Source: Isoetes engelmannii
Taxonomy: Eukaryota; Streptophyta; Lycopodiopsida; Isoetales; Isoetaceae
Direction of reading: 5' to 3'
DNA: 28,829 bases
NCBI GenBank assembly: GCA_011763485.2
Contig: JAANSK020030021.1
Coordinates: forward strand, 1-28,829
The position numbers and the translations under genes were made by a program. Below are positions 18,185 to 28,205 of the stretch, in pieces. The notes under the pieces are model-generated. The model saw only the letters and a program-made list of their open reading frames with translations. It ran no database searches and was not told the DNA's origin. How positions within the stretch are numbered: the first letter of the stretch is position 1; the number at the start of each line of letters is the position of its first letter.

Positions 18185-20869
18185 ATGTCAGCGGAAGATG
18201 ATAAGAGCAAAACAGAGGCTGCAAAACTAAGGGAAGAAATGGAAAATGCTGAAAGGTATTGGATTGCCTCTCTCTCTTTTATTTTCTTAACGCTTAGGGT
18301 AAGGAAATATTTAAAGTTCACAGGGCCCTCGCAAAACTGGATGCTGTGAAACAGCAGGCTGAAATGCAGTTCAATGGTTCTACTCTGACACGGTTGAAGG
18401 TAGCTGCCCAGCTTGTTTGCATGAACTTAAAACTAGCAGTTTTACATTTCTTTCAAACAGTTGTTTTTCACTTGTAGGACGAGATTTCTCAGCTCGAGTC
18501 CGAATACATTGACCTCGCAGCAAGGGACTTATTTATCAAGCACTTGGAAGAAGGCACATTAGGTTCTTTTTGTGATGGATCTTCTATTGCTGATGACGGT
18601 AGGCGAATCTGAAATATTTCTAGCACTATAAGGCTCGAGTATGTCGGAAAAGAAGCTTATGAAGTTCATACTTTTCAATTGCACTTATTTTAGATTTTAG
18701 AAATTCAAGTTTGTAAGGGCAATTGAAACCGGCAACTGTTATCATTTACTGATGGCATTTCAAATAACTGTGTGTTGGTATTGCATCGTCATACATTGTA
18801 TGTACATGAGCTTTATAATGAAGGAGCTCGTTTGCACTGCTAAACTGGTATTTCTAATTTGAAGGCAATTATTGTTGCACCTTGTAGATATGCTGTTCGT
18901 TTTATACGTGACATGTTCATTGCCATGTACAGATGAAGATGCAAATGATTTGAAAAGGAGCCTTGAAACTGCTAAAGCTAGCACATGTAATATGACTCAG
19001 GAGATTCAGGATATAATAAAGACAATTGTAAAAGGTTGAATTTTTATCTAGATGCCTATCAATGAATCTGTTAAGTGGCAATACTCTGGTCATTGTCGAA
19101 AATTACAGATGCAGAAAATTTGGAAGCAATCTTAAAGTCGAGTCGGCAATATTTAGAAGACTATGAAAAGGTTTGTAACATGCTTATATTGGGTGCCTAA
19201 GTCATGTTTAGGAGGACCTGATAGTCTTTTAAGATCAAATACATGCATGATGATGGGAAGATAGCTCAAAGAGAGTAGAATCATGTTACCTTTACCTACA
19301 GGAAAACTAGCTAACGAGTAAGAGGAGCTACATGATTCACTCCCAACGTCAGGATAAACAGTATTGGGGCTACTTACTCATGGCTGCGGGAATAACAGTT
19401 TAGGTGGTTGTTAAGGGCTGCAGAAATATCTATTTTCTAACCTAAAGGTGAAAATCTGGATTGGCGCAGTTGCTACTTCAGACTGCATTTATTTGACTCC
19501 TAGGCAGATGATGTGTTATTGATGCATGGAAAGGAAAGGGTACCTAGAAGACTGGTTCATCATATGTTATTTTGTAGGAATGTATATGAGCATTTATGAT
19601 TGGCTTCATGAGATTTTAAGTTGTCTTCTGTTAGATGTGAAAATGACATGTCATCTTTAGTGAACTCAAACAAAGAGCATTACACTGATAGTCTTATTGT
19701 AATTTCTTTATTTTTATAGGGCTTTGTTGTGCATCCGGGAAATGAGATTGATGAGGAGATTGCACGACTGAAGGATAGAATTGACGATTGTTACTGGGAG
19801 GTAGTGTCTCTTTACATATTATATGTTGATGTTTCTTGGGCCTCTTAAGTTATATGATTTAGAGTTCCAAATTCGGCAAGAAGGTAACCATTCCTCTATG
19901 GAATCAAGCAAAATTCGTGATATCCAAAATCAACATCTTTTGTTCCTAAATGTAGCACATTATGGGAAGATTATTGAAAACTTTTACATTTACATTTACT
20001 TCTATATTCCCGATGTAGGTGTTTTGCCCATTCTATTGTTTACTTCAAATGCTGAGGTTGCTTGGTAGATGCAGGCATCCCTTTTTAACTGTCATTGTAC
20101 ATGCTTCAGCTTGTTTCACAGGCTTATATGATCATTTATTTACAGAGGTTACAAGTTGAGTGGCAGACTGAGGCAAAAGGCAAAGAGTTAAAGGAGCTTG
20201 AAAGGATACAAAATATAAAGAACAAGTATGCTGTTCATCGCCAAATTAGCTGCTTGACGTATATCATGTCTGAAAGTAACAATATAATTTACTTTATGGT
20301 GCAGGTACCAGCAAGAGACTAGCTTCCTAGAATCTTTGAAAGGAATATCGGTGAAGGAAATTTCAAATGGATACATGGAATTGCAGCTAAAGACTTTTCT
20401 ACCAAGCTGCTTTAGTCAACCTATCGGAGAAGCTTCTAATACTGAGTTCATTTCACATCAGATACAGCTTCGAATTGACAAAAAATCACGATCTCTTCAA
20501 CAAGTTAAGGTAAGCAGCTTGTCATGCAAAATTTTATACACTACTATTTTAATACAAAATGCTATATTCTACTTCATCCTTTTTAACATCCCATTTGTGA
20601 TTCTTTATATTTTGCAGCTTGTGCCTGAAGACATAGACATAAATGATATTTTGCAGGCTATTAAAGAGAACAGGTGGTTATTATTATTATAAAGGATTCT
20701 CTTTTGAAATTTATTGCCTGATCAGTATCTTGAATGTTCTATTGTTTGCAGTGCAACTGGGACTCAGAGTTTGCTCGAGGCAATTGACTTCCTAATTACC
20801 CAGATTCGGCAGCGTATTATTAGCTCTTACACGAGGCCTAGGAGGAGTTCTTTTAACGGAGTTTTATAA
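18185..20869 (+). CDS. Intact 10-exon gene: coiled-coil protein with an RWD-like C-terminus, possible SPC24/SPC25-type kinetochore protein
   Basis: Exons: 18185-18255, 18324-18399, 18478-18598, 18933-19034, 19109-19170, 19720-19800, 20146-20225, 20305-20509, 20618-20673, 20752-20869. All introns are GT-AG, and the joined frame is open for 323 codons plus TAA. It starts MSAEDDKSKTEAAKLREEME. Exons 1-7 are mostly charged helix (DEISQLESEYIDLAARDLFI, EEIARLKDRIDDCYWE, EWQTEAKGKELKELERIQNI), so a coiled coil. Exons 8-10 give a compact alpha/beta part (ISVKEISNGYMELQLKTF, EFISHQIQLRIDKKSRSL, EDIDINDILQAIKEN, LLEAIDFLITQIRQRI) with the beta-sheet plus terminal-helix pattern of RWD domains in kinetochore SPC24/SPC25. 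The gene model is firm. The family is inference (about one in three), helped by the E2F site. Confidence 0.9.
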
Positions 20870-21116
20870 TCGACAGGAAGTACACATTCTCCCAGTGACG
20901 CGCATAAGATTCCTTTTTAAAACCATCATGCGGAAGTATTTACACCAACATTCATAATTTTGGAAACTCCGTGCAAAGTAAATAACTGTTGAACTTGAAC
21001 CACCACCCAAGATAACGACAATGGTTCCCAAGGTCACAGTTATGCCGATAAATTAAGGTTCTCTCTAATTCCATCAAGGGTGAGCTGGTAACTTCCACGA
21101 TTGAATCTCATTGCAT
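20870..21116 (+). other. 3' flank of the 10-exon gene
   Basis: No open frame of note. There is no canonical AATAAA close to the stop; the nearest A/T-rich candidate is a gtaaataactg near 20980. Probably 3'-UTR. Confidence 0.35.
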
Positions 21117-21220
21117 AAAATATCATTTATCTTAAATTATAGCAAATTACAGCACATATTATGGGGTGTAATTTGCTCCACCCTACATTTGGCCTGTAAT
21201 TTTAAGCAAAATGATATTTA
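21117..21220. repeat. Small nested foldback, MITE-like
   Basis: The outer arms AAATATCATTT (21118-21128) and AAATGATATTT (21209-21219) are exact reverse complements, as are the inner arms AGCAAATTACA (21141-21151) and TGTAATTTGCT (21167-21177). A further ctgtaattt copy (21194) pairs with aaattacag (21144). The whole unit is about 103 bp. It could fold in RNA at the 3' side of the neighbouring gene or be the remnant of a miniature inverted-repeat transposon. I see no clear target-site duplication. Confidence 0.7.
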
Positions 21221-22250
21221 CGTTCCATAATTTATATCCCTCGGGCCATTGCATGGCTTCGGTGGTGTTGCCAGCTTCAGCAAAGAGCTCGGGCAACCTG
21301 CCTTAGCTGGTAACATTGCCTCAGCATTATACCATGCGATGGCCCTCATAAAACTTAGGTAGTACTTTGTAACTTCTCGTTGGCCTCCAAGTTTGGTTCC
21401 AATGGCTGATCTTGTTTGGCTATGCCTAGTATGTTAGTTTGTAGTGAAATATAAAAGTGGAATACGCTAACCACTGGAAAACAAAATAGAATTACGACAT
21501 GACAATGGTCATAACTGATTGTCTTTTGTTGTTAATCACTTTTGACTCTCATCTACTTAGGGTTTGGAGAAACACGGTGCTGCCTTTTGTCAAGGAGCCA
21601 TCTAAGGATTGGCCGTGGCTACTTGCTGATTATAGCACCGCATGATAATGTATAAGGATGATGAAATCAATCAAATACTCCCCATCAAGCATGACATGGT
21701 CATCTATAAAACAACAATAAGTTTGAGGAAAAATACATCTAAATAGTTCAGAATACTCCCCTGCAAGCATGAATCATGTGCAGTTTCAAGCTTCCTCCAC
21801 CCATCTCACCAAGGCACTTTGTGTGCTTCTTTATTGCCAATGGTTTCATTAGCATATCGTGCTGAGATGTTTTGTAACTATTGGTCTACAACTCTGTTTT
21901 GCTTGAAATTTGTATCGTTGGAAAGCTTGTTTGGTGATAATTCCAATAGTATAAGATTTGTATGTGTTTGGACAAGATTTCTGAGCAAAAATAACAGATT
22001 TCCAACCTAGTTTTTGGGTTCCCAATTTCTTGCTTATTCAACAGTACATACTTTTCTTCATAGCTCTTGATATACATCTCTGTTTGGATGAAATTGGTAT
22101 CATTGGAAAGTCTGTTCTGTGCTAATTTCATGAGCATATAATTTGCACTTGTTTGGCCAATATTTGAAAGAGGGAACAACGAAATCACAATATGATTTTG
22201 AGGTCTAGGAGCTCTACTATTCTAGGCAAGTTTAAGAGGGTTTACTACCT
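21221..22250. repeat. Non-coding stretch with a 185-bp-spaced diverged duplication and PPT-like copia remnants
   Basis: No gene seen. A block at about 21890-21985 (tttgtatcgttggaaagctt...gtgtttggacaagattt) recurs, diverged, at about 22075-22170 (ttggtatcattggaaagtct...cttgtttggccaatattt). The two stretches around 21677 and 21751 (aatactcccc-caagcatga) read on the minus strand as polypurine-like AGGGGAGTATT, similar to a copia polypurine tract. They may be traces of a copia 3' end, but no LTR was found. Confidence 0.5.
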
Positions 22251-22261
22251 TCCAATCACTT

Positions 22262-22790
22262 GGGATTCAGGCACTTGCATGATGGAGGCTTTAAGACAAA
22301 GAGACTGCACGTGATTCTCACACTTGTAGGCTTTTAGACAGGCGTCTGTAAGGCAATAGATGCTCTGCGTGATTCTGGCACTTGGAGACATTTAGACAGG
22401 CATCTGTAAGGTGACCAAGGTTGCACGGGATTCTGACACTTGGAGGCTTTCAGACAAGCGTCTGTAAGGAGATAAAGGCTATAGGTCATTCTAACACTCG
22501 GGGGCTTTCACACTTCTTGCATCAAGAGGCTTACAGATGGGTGTCTGTAAAGTAACATAGGAGAGACTGCAGGTGATTCATGTGTACTTAGAGGCTTCCA
22601 GACAGGTGCCTGTAAGGTAATAGAGGCTACGCAAGCTTGGAGACATTCGGACGAGAGTCTGAAAGGTGAAAAAGGCCACACATCATTCTTATACTTAAAG
22701 GCTTTCAGACATGAGTCTATAAGGCGATAGAGGTGGGTATGATCATAGTAATTGGAGGCTTTCAGACAAGCGTATGTAGGGCAATACTTT
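22262..22790. repeat. Tandem array of about 58-bp units, each with a small hairpin
   Basis: Eight or nine diverged units follow the pattern gattctgacacttggaggctttcagacaagcgtctgtaagg. Cores lie near 22335, 22393, 22451, 22534, 22598, 22647, 22706 and 22762. Spacing is about 58 bp except for one unit with about 25 extra bases. The core CAGACAAGCGTCTG pairs CAGAC with GTCTG around a 4-base loop. Units vary (tagac/gtctg, cagat/gtctg, cggac/gtctg), partly through wobble-compatible changes. The array lies just before LINE ORF1. Confidence 0.88.
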
Positions 22791-22860
22791 AACCATGGCA
22801 ACCCCAGTGATAGAGGTGTAGAGCAATATTCTAACCATAGCAAACCCAGTGATAGAGGAG
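22778..22860. repeat. Two-copy 40-bp tandem repeat next to the 58-bp array
   Basis: The block gcaatactttaaccatggca + accccagtgatagaggtgta is followed directly by gcaatattctaaccatagca + aacccagtgatagagg. It separates the 58-bp array from the first LINE reading frame (ATG at 22948). Confidence 0.82.
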
Positions 22861-22947
22861 CCAGATGAGCCCGGAGGCCTTCCACCCAACCACACTGATA
22901 TGCATGTGGATGGCGCTGGCACATAGTCCCCTTTACCTAGGGCTGAC

Positions 22948-24350
22948 ATGGCAATGAAACTTCTATTAGGAGAATATATAGATGCCATCCCCAATTGCAG
23001 ACAAGATACCACGGGGAAAGTTGACAGGTACACATCCAAAATGGAGGCGCAAGCGAAGTCTCCTGCAACACACATGGCTATGCAATATGATAGATACTCC
23101 AGCTTGACGACAAGTCGCACATGTGCATCAAAGCCGATAGATCAGACACCGGAGGAGCACTGGAAAGAGGTTCAAGCGATGGCAAAGAGCAATACAACTC
23201 GAATCGCGGGTTTGGCAGAGGAAATGCAGGCCTCCACACCCAAATTGCTCAAAAGGAAGCTGGCTGCAGAAAAGCAACATGTTTCCAGCATAGAGACTCG
23301 CATGCAACAGGTTGAGGATGGACTCCGCCTCGCACACTCTGAAAGGCAACAAGATAGGGCAAGACTTGTCGATTTCCAAACTAGTCTAGATGCTCTGTCC
23401 TCTAGTATTGACACCATGCTTCACGCGAAAGAACATTTTGAGCAGGAGACTCAGACACTCTTAGACCAACTGCACACAGAAGCTGAAGAGATGGCAGCCC
23501 GCCAGGTCAAGGTCAGTCGTTTGAAGGAAACCTTTGTAGCTAGGATATGGAGGTGGCTTCCAAACTTCAGGGGGTGGAACATCGGGCCGTTGTACAAGAT
23601 CGAGAGGTACATGGACCGCGTACCTCAGTTGCTCAGCATGGCATGGGCCTCCATGCAGAAGCTCATGCTCGGTGGAAACATTGCATGATCGAATTGGCAG
23701 AACAGGAAAAGCTCCTGCGAGAGCTAGGGTCTCTAAGGAGTGAAGGCTACCCAGCATCCTACAACATCTGCCCATGCCCATATACGCGTACATGCATATG
23801 ATGTGCCTGCTCCAAGGGATCAAAGGCCTGCAAGACACCAATCCAAACAGGAAACTACTGCCTCATCACGACACCCAGTGTCACCGCACCCTCAGCACAG
23901 ACCACAACCCTCACCTTACAGACCAGAGACCACTACATGCTGCAAAGGTCAACGTTGCTCTGGAGGGTAGAGAGCAACAAGAGTGGAGACGGAGGAGCCA
24001 AAATGTGGTGATACGTGGCCTTCCAAAAGAGGAAGGGGAAAATCTCATCCACCGCCTCCAGGATCTGGTCCTTTCTCATGCGATATTACAGACACCAGTA
24101 TACATGGCTCGGGCAAGCCGTCTTGGTGCTCAATGCCCTGACCGCCCACTCATTGTCATGTAAGACATACGAGTGCGAGACACAATATTGAGTCAGGGCA
24201 AGCAGTTGAAGGGGACCACCTTGTATGTTGACCAGGATCTCACTCCGGCATAGCAGGAGTCTCGCCGGCGAGAGTTGGCTGAGGACAGGAATGTCTGCCA
24301 CAAGGGCGGTGCAGCAGGATTAGTCCGAGGTAAGATGCAAATTCTTTGAT
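22948..24350 (+). pseudogene. LINE ORF1: coiled coil plus RRM-like RNA-binding domain
   Basis: The first frame (246 codons to 23688) is rich in coiled-coil residues: EEHWKEVQAMAKSNTTRIAG, IETRMQQVEDGLRLAHSERQ, QETQTLLDQLHTEAEEMAAR. After frame changes, 23960-24340 reads QEWRRRSQNVVIRGLPKEEG, ENLIHRLQDLVLSHAIL, RASRLGAQCPDRPLIVM, then DIRVRDTILSQGKQLKGTTL, DQDLTPA and ESRRRELAEDRN. This is the pattern of L1-type ORF1p: an RRM with N-V-V/I-I-R-G-L-P and a C-terminal domain that binds element RNA and trimerises through the coiled coil. Stops after LIVM and LTPA show decay. Confidence 0.8.
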
Positions 24351-24369
24351 CGGCACCTGTTGAGGTCAT

Positions 24370-24545
24370 ACATATGCTACATCATGCTACTGCAGCGACC
24401 GAAGGTAGTGGTTTTGCCACCACAAGAGCTACTACCCTTGCTGCCATTCCAGCACCTGCCACAACTACCCCTCGTAGTGCTTCTGCTCCAGCAGCTCCTG
24501 CACCACTCCTACTTCTGTTGCTTCCACTGCTCTTGCTCATGCACA
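24370..24545 (+). other. Ala/Pro/Thr-rich linker between LINE ORF1 and endonuclease
   Basis: The frame reads TAATEGSGFATTRATTLAAI then PAPATTTPRSASAPAAPAP, a low-complexity stretch with the codon bias of a disordered linker. The following residues (KLCLHMVSWNCRGL) open the endonuclease. Confidence 0.55.
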
Positions 24546-24619
24546 ATACAACACCCCCCTTGCGGTCGCCACAACTCCTTGCGCATCTGCATCTCACGCT
24601 GACAAATACAAATTGTGCC

Positions 24620-25470
24620 TTCATATGGTGTCCTGGAACTGTCGTGGCTTACCTTAGCAAAAAAGAGAAAGTCGCAACTCCATTGCAACAAATATGGATC
24701 TCATTTTCCTTATAGAAATATGGGAACATGCAGGACACATGCTGCCAGACCTCCCAAGCTATCTGCATTGCTCAGTGTTCAATGAGTGCACAGGCAAGCG
24801 TGGACATTGGGGGTTGGGGGGGGAGGGGGGGGGTCGCCTGCTACAATCGTACAAGCTTGGCACAATCAATCTCTCTACAAAAGACAGACAGACATAATCA
24901 CTACTTGGGGACACGAGTGCAGCATGGCAGTGAAAGCCCCCTCTTTGTAGCAACATGCTACTTTCCACATGCTGACATCAGTTTCTATTAATACCACTCA
25001 TTCGGATGCAGATAGGTTGGAGCCCTATGTCGATCTATATGATGACATATAGCAACACAAACAATTAGGCAAGATCATGTTGCTTGGAGACTTTAATGCA
25101 CGCATGAGGGTGGAGAGGTCCCGAAATTCGAACCCTTGGCAGAGGATATTTTGCAGCTCAACACCACAGAGGTAGCTTGGCCAAGGACATCAGATGACCA
25201 CCAGGTTACACGCTATAGAAAATAATTGTTGTTGCTATGTAGCGTCTTTGACTTGGTCATTTGCAAATGGGCTAGCTCAATGGCCATCCTTCAGCCGGTG
25301 CACATATAGACAGGAGAACCAAGGGGCGGCTCCAATGTTGTGGATTATGTGCTGGCGGAGGAGCGGGATCTGCATCTGGTCACCCACTTCGGTATTGGAA
25401 CAGACAATCGGGATGAGGAAGTAGACTCAGACCACCTGCCCTTTCTCTTGCACGTGGACTAACAGATGGC
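24620..25470 (+). pseudogene. LINE apurinic-like endonuclease domain, frameshifted
   Basis: Endonuclease/exonuclease/phosphatase motifs appear in order: VSWNCRGL (N-terminal strand), DLIFLIEIWEHAGHMLPDLP (catalytic Glu region, usually ET-W), KIMLLGDFNARM (G-D-F-N), NVVDYVLAEERDLHLVTHFG and SDHLPFLL (catalytic S-D-H). The domain nicks target DNA for target-primed reverse transcription. Several frame changes and stops interrupt it, including one near the G-run at 24809-24833. Confidence 0.85.
24809..24833 (+). other. G-run of G5, G8 and G9, possible G-quadruplex
   Basis: Three runs of 5, 8 and 9 guanines are separated by TT and A. The long runs can supply four tracts. The site lies within the decayed endonuclease region, where length change of the run could itself cause the frameshift. 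Confidence 0.6.
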
Positions 25471-25999
25471 CCGCACGCCCATTGCCCCAATACCATGTGT
25501 GCCCTAGCTGTGCCTGGACTACGGTCATGCCGAGACTTATGCCCAGATAATTGAACATGACATAGGGGGAATACTGCAGCTTCCCACATCACAGTAACAG
25601 AATGCCCAATTGACTCAGGTGCTCATGACGGCTACTGATAGTTGCTTTGTAAGAGGCCGCTCTGGGAGGCCCTTGAGAGCTACACTTCCCTCACAACCAG
25701 TGGTTTGATGATGAATGTAAGCAGTTCAAACGCTGGCTTTGACAAGTCACTGATCCCTCCTTGCGGCCGCAGGCTATCCGAGAATATTGTGCCTTCCTCC
25801 ACAGCAAGAAGCCAGATACCTCGCAGAATACCAACAACAAATGTTGTCTTCTGGATCGTCACCCCAAGACGTTCTAGAGAAGGGTATTGAGCAAGCCTCT
25901 GCAACCTACAGGGAAAATCACCTCGGAGCAGTGGGTGCAATATTTGTAACGGCTTTATGACCCACTAGGGAGTCGGGCAGCAATACCCCCATAGATAGG

Positions 26000-26700
26000 C
26001 CCAGCGCTAGTCATTACAGAGGGAGATGTTATAATGGGCCTACAGCGCCTCGCTAATGGGAAGGCAACAGATTTGAATGGCATGCAGACAGAGCTTCCCA
26101 AATAGGCTGGGGCGCCAATGGTACATGTCTTGATGGCATTATTTAATAAAGCACTGCAAGAAGGCTTCCCCCTCCCTCAGTGGACTGCTAGCAGAGTTGT
26201 TCCCATATACAAGGCAGGTAATCCTCAATGCCCAGCCAACTATCGCACGATCATGGTCAGCTCCCTCTTTGCAAAATTATTGGCTGGCATCCTGGACCAA
26301 GAGGTGCGTGCTCTTATACAGGCTGGTTTTAGGCCTAAACACTCCACCATTTATCATACCTTCACTCTCAAAACCTTGATTGAAGAGAGCAGGAATCACC
26401 AGCAAAACTTGTACCGTTGCTTTGTGGTTTTCTACTATCACACACTAGGACACTTCCATCAGACTATGCATCACAGAAGGTTGGAAAGCACTATACATCA
26501 TGCAGAACAAGAGTCACAAGGCAAAGTTGTATGCTCGGGTCACCAGGCACACCTATTCAGGGCTTTGGACGAGCCTGTTCTCTTCTACGGGGTCCGGTGA
26601 TATCCCTCACCACCTAGAATGATCTGAGACAGGTACATAATGCCTTCTTAGTATGAGCACTTGGCGTGAAGTCCACAGTTCCATATCAAATCATGCTGCA
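26000..26700 (+). pseudogene. LINE reverse transcriptase domain, N-terminal blocks
   Basis: LQRLANGKATDLNGMQTELP matches the K-A-x-G-x-D-G-I/M block. LFNKALQEGFPLPQWTASRV, VPIYKAGNPQCPANYRTIMV, SSLFAKLLAGILDQEVRALI and QAGFRPKHSTIYHTFTLKTL are RT blocks 0-2. An FVVFYYH stretch stands where the first catalytic Asp region (F-V/L-D) should be; this Asp is not evident. Later blocks are degraded: EWSHHR-like and YADD-like sequences were not found in a continuous frame. The copy is inactive. Confidence 0.82.
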
Positions 26701-27119
26701 GGAGACAGGTTTCTTACCCCTTCAGAGGGCCGCACTGGACCATCACATTATTTACTTCCAAAAGTCCGTTGGTATTGGGGCTGCCTGTTTACCCAATCTT
26801 GCTTTAGTTATAGCAATGGGCTCACAACACTTCAAAGCCTGTTGGAAGAACAAGCAAGCTTAGTGGCTTACCCGACGGAATATACAGGCACACAGGTGTA
26901 TGCATGCTGAACAGAGAAGGACCACGATCAATTGAGGAAGTACCTTGAGGCTTTCTTCCTTAGCAAACTCTGGGATGCAGATGCTCTGGCACATGTCAAG
27001 CTAGTACACTATCGGCAGCAGGTCAATCCCATGCTCACCCGAGGCCCACAACACTATTTGCGTATTCATTTTCCTATGAAGAGGTGCAGACTGATAGCTT
27101 CCATCTGAGCGGGTGCACA

Positions 27120-27390
27120 TTGCCTCCGCATTGAGACAGGTTGATGGCCCAGGAGACAAGGGATTACAGGGCCTGTCAGTGTTGCCAACATGGAGCAAAT
27201 GAGGATGAATGTCATGCACTTCAGGCTTGTCCAGCATTCGATCATATCCGAGCATGTATGTTCAGTTAGTTGTGCCTGACCAGCCATTGCATGAGCTATT
27301 GAACACGACCTCCGCGAGCTTGCTGGGTTCATATCTTCAAAAGGCCATGGATACACGGACTCAGGTGTGTCCACCGGTGCAGTATTGAAT
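27120..27390 (+). pseudogene. LINE C-terminal zinc-knuckle domain
   Basis: A plus-strand frame reads TRDYRACQCCQHGANEDECH then ALQACPAFDHIRACMF, the C-x2-C...E-D/E-x-H...C-P-x-F-x-x-I-R pattern that closes many LINE ORF2 proteins. After a stop it continues in a related frame with LHELLNTTSASLLGSYLQKA, a typical trailing helix. About 150 bp of 3'-UTR and the (CTATT)4 tail follow. Confidence 0.72.
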
Positions 27391-27591
27391 GGCACTATAT
27401 TATTGTACAGTATGACATCATAATTATTAGCTACCAAGGTTTTTCCCTCGAAAACCCTTTGAGGCAGGGTTTTTTTTATCCTGACAGTAATCAGTTTGCT
27501 GCTCTTTTTGTTTAAGTCCCATAAGCCAATTGACCTCCGTGGACGATAAGAGATCTATTCTATTCTATTCTATTTATGCAATATGTTATCT

Positions 27592-27790
27592 ACGTCGGTG
27601 GGCTCATTACACCCCGTAGGACCTCGAGGCGGCGCACGAGTGGCGGGGCCGTCAGTACCGCCGAGAGACCCTACGAGGACGTAATGAGGTCCTGATGTAT
27701 CGGCGCACGGGCGACAGAGATGCGAGTGTTGCCAAGAGGCCCTACAGGGGCGTAATGAGGTCCTGGCATAGATAAAGGGACGTAATCTAA
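27592..27790. repeat. GC-rich tandem repeat (about 72-bp period) with an inverted copy
   Basis: The segments ggcgcacga...gagaccctacgaggacgtaatg (about 27631-27685) and ggcgcacgg...gaggccctacaggggcgtaatg (about 27702-27757) are diverged tandem copies. Each is followed by aggtcctg. An inverted copy (ctcattacaccccgtagg, 27603-27620) pairs with cctacaggggcgtaatgag (27741-27759). GC content is visibly higher than on either side. Confidence 0.75.
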
Positions 27791-28200
27791 CACTAGGCTC
27801 AAATATCCAGGTGAGAAATGCTTTGTTTCAGTGATGAATCGATTGTTATACAAGATTCGAAGACCAAAATCTAGAAACAAAAAAGCAATCCCTAGAAAAG
27901 CAAAGGCAGATCATGAAGCAAGTAAGAAAACTCTGCAAAAATAAGCATGCTTTTCAACCATCTGTTACAGGCATTACCTATCACGACTAAGAAGATAGGC
28001 AAGATGGTGTTGTAAATGAAGCATCTACTTCTAAGAAGAACCAATCTGCCAAACCTCCAAAACTGATCTGCCAAAAACCAACCTACCTCCTCTGTGTAAC
28101 GGGCCCATGATAGACCACTCGAGTATTCGATCCTTGAATGTGCATGTGGGGCGTTCCCAAGACACCGGCATAAATGGGTAGAAGCGACTACTCCTAAACA
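27791..28200. other. AT-rich non-coding stretch
   Basis: No gene seen. The short word atctgccaaa recurs here (28044, 28068) and again at 28441 and 28463, pointing to old local duplications. Confidence 0.35.
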
Positions 28201-28205
28201 TCTAA

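Larger units (their letters stand above)
22900..27580 (+). mobile_element. Near full-length but decayed LINE (ORF1, endonuclease, RT, zinc knuckle)
   Basis: On the plus strand there follow in order a coiled-coil/RRM-type ORF1, an Ala/Pro/Thr linker, an APE-type endonuclease, a reverse transcriptase, a C-terminal zinc knuckle and a (CTATT)4 tail at 27555-27574. This is the order of APE-type non-LTR retrotransposons. The RT signature (PANYRTIMVSSLFAKLLAGI, IQAGFRPKHSTIYHTF) differs from the two LINE fragments at the left of the window, so it is a different family. Many stops and frameshifts are present. No target-site duplication was identified. A simple-repeat tail in place of poly(A) also separates it from L1. 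Confidence 0.88.

Noticed and set aside
22262-22790. CRISPR-like array
   Set aside because: The units diverge along their whole length and there are no unique spacers between conserved repeats; the setting is a plant nuclear genome with introns.
24370-24715. Leu-rich 'membrane' stretch (run of LLLLLLPLLLL) as a signal peptide or transmembrane protein
   Set aside because: It is a frame of the Ala/Pro-rich LINE linker; the repeated tgctcctgc-type codons create runs of Leu when frameshifted.
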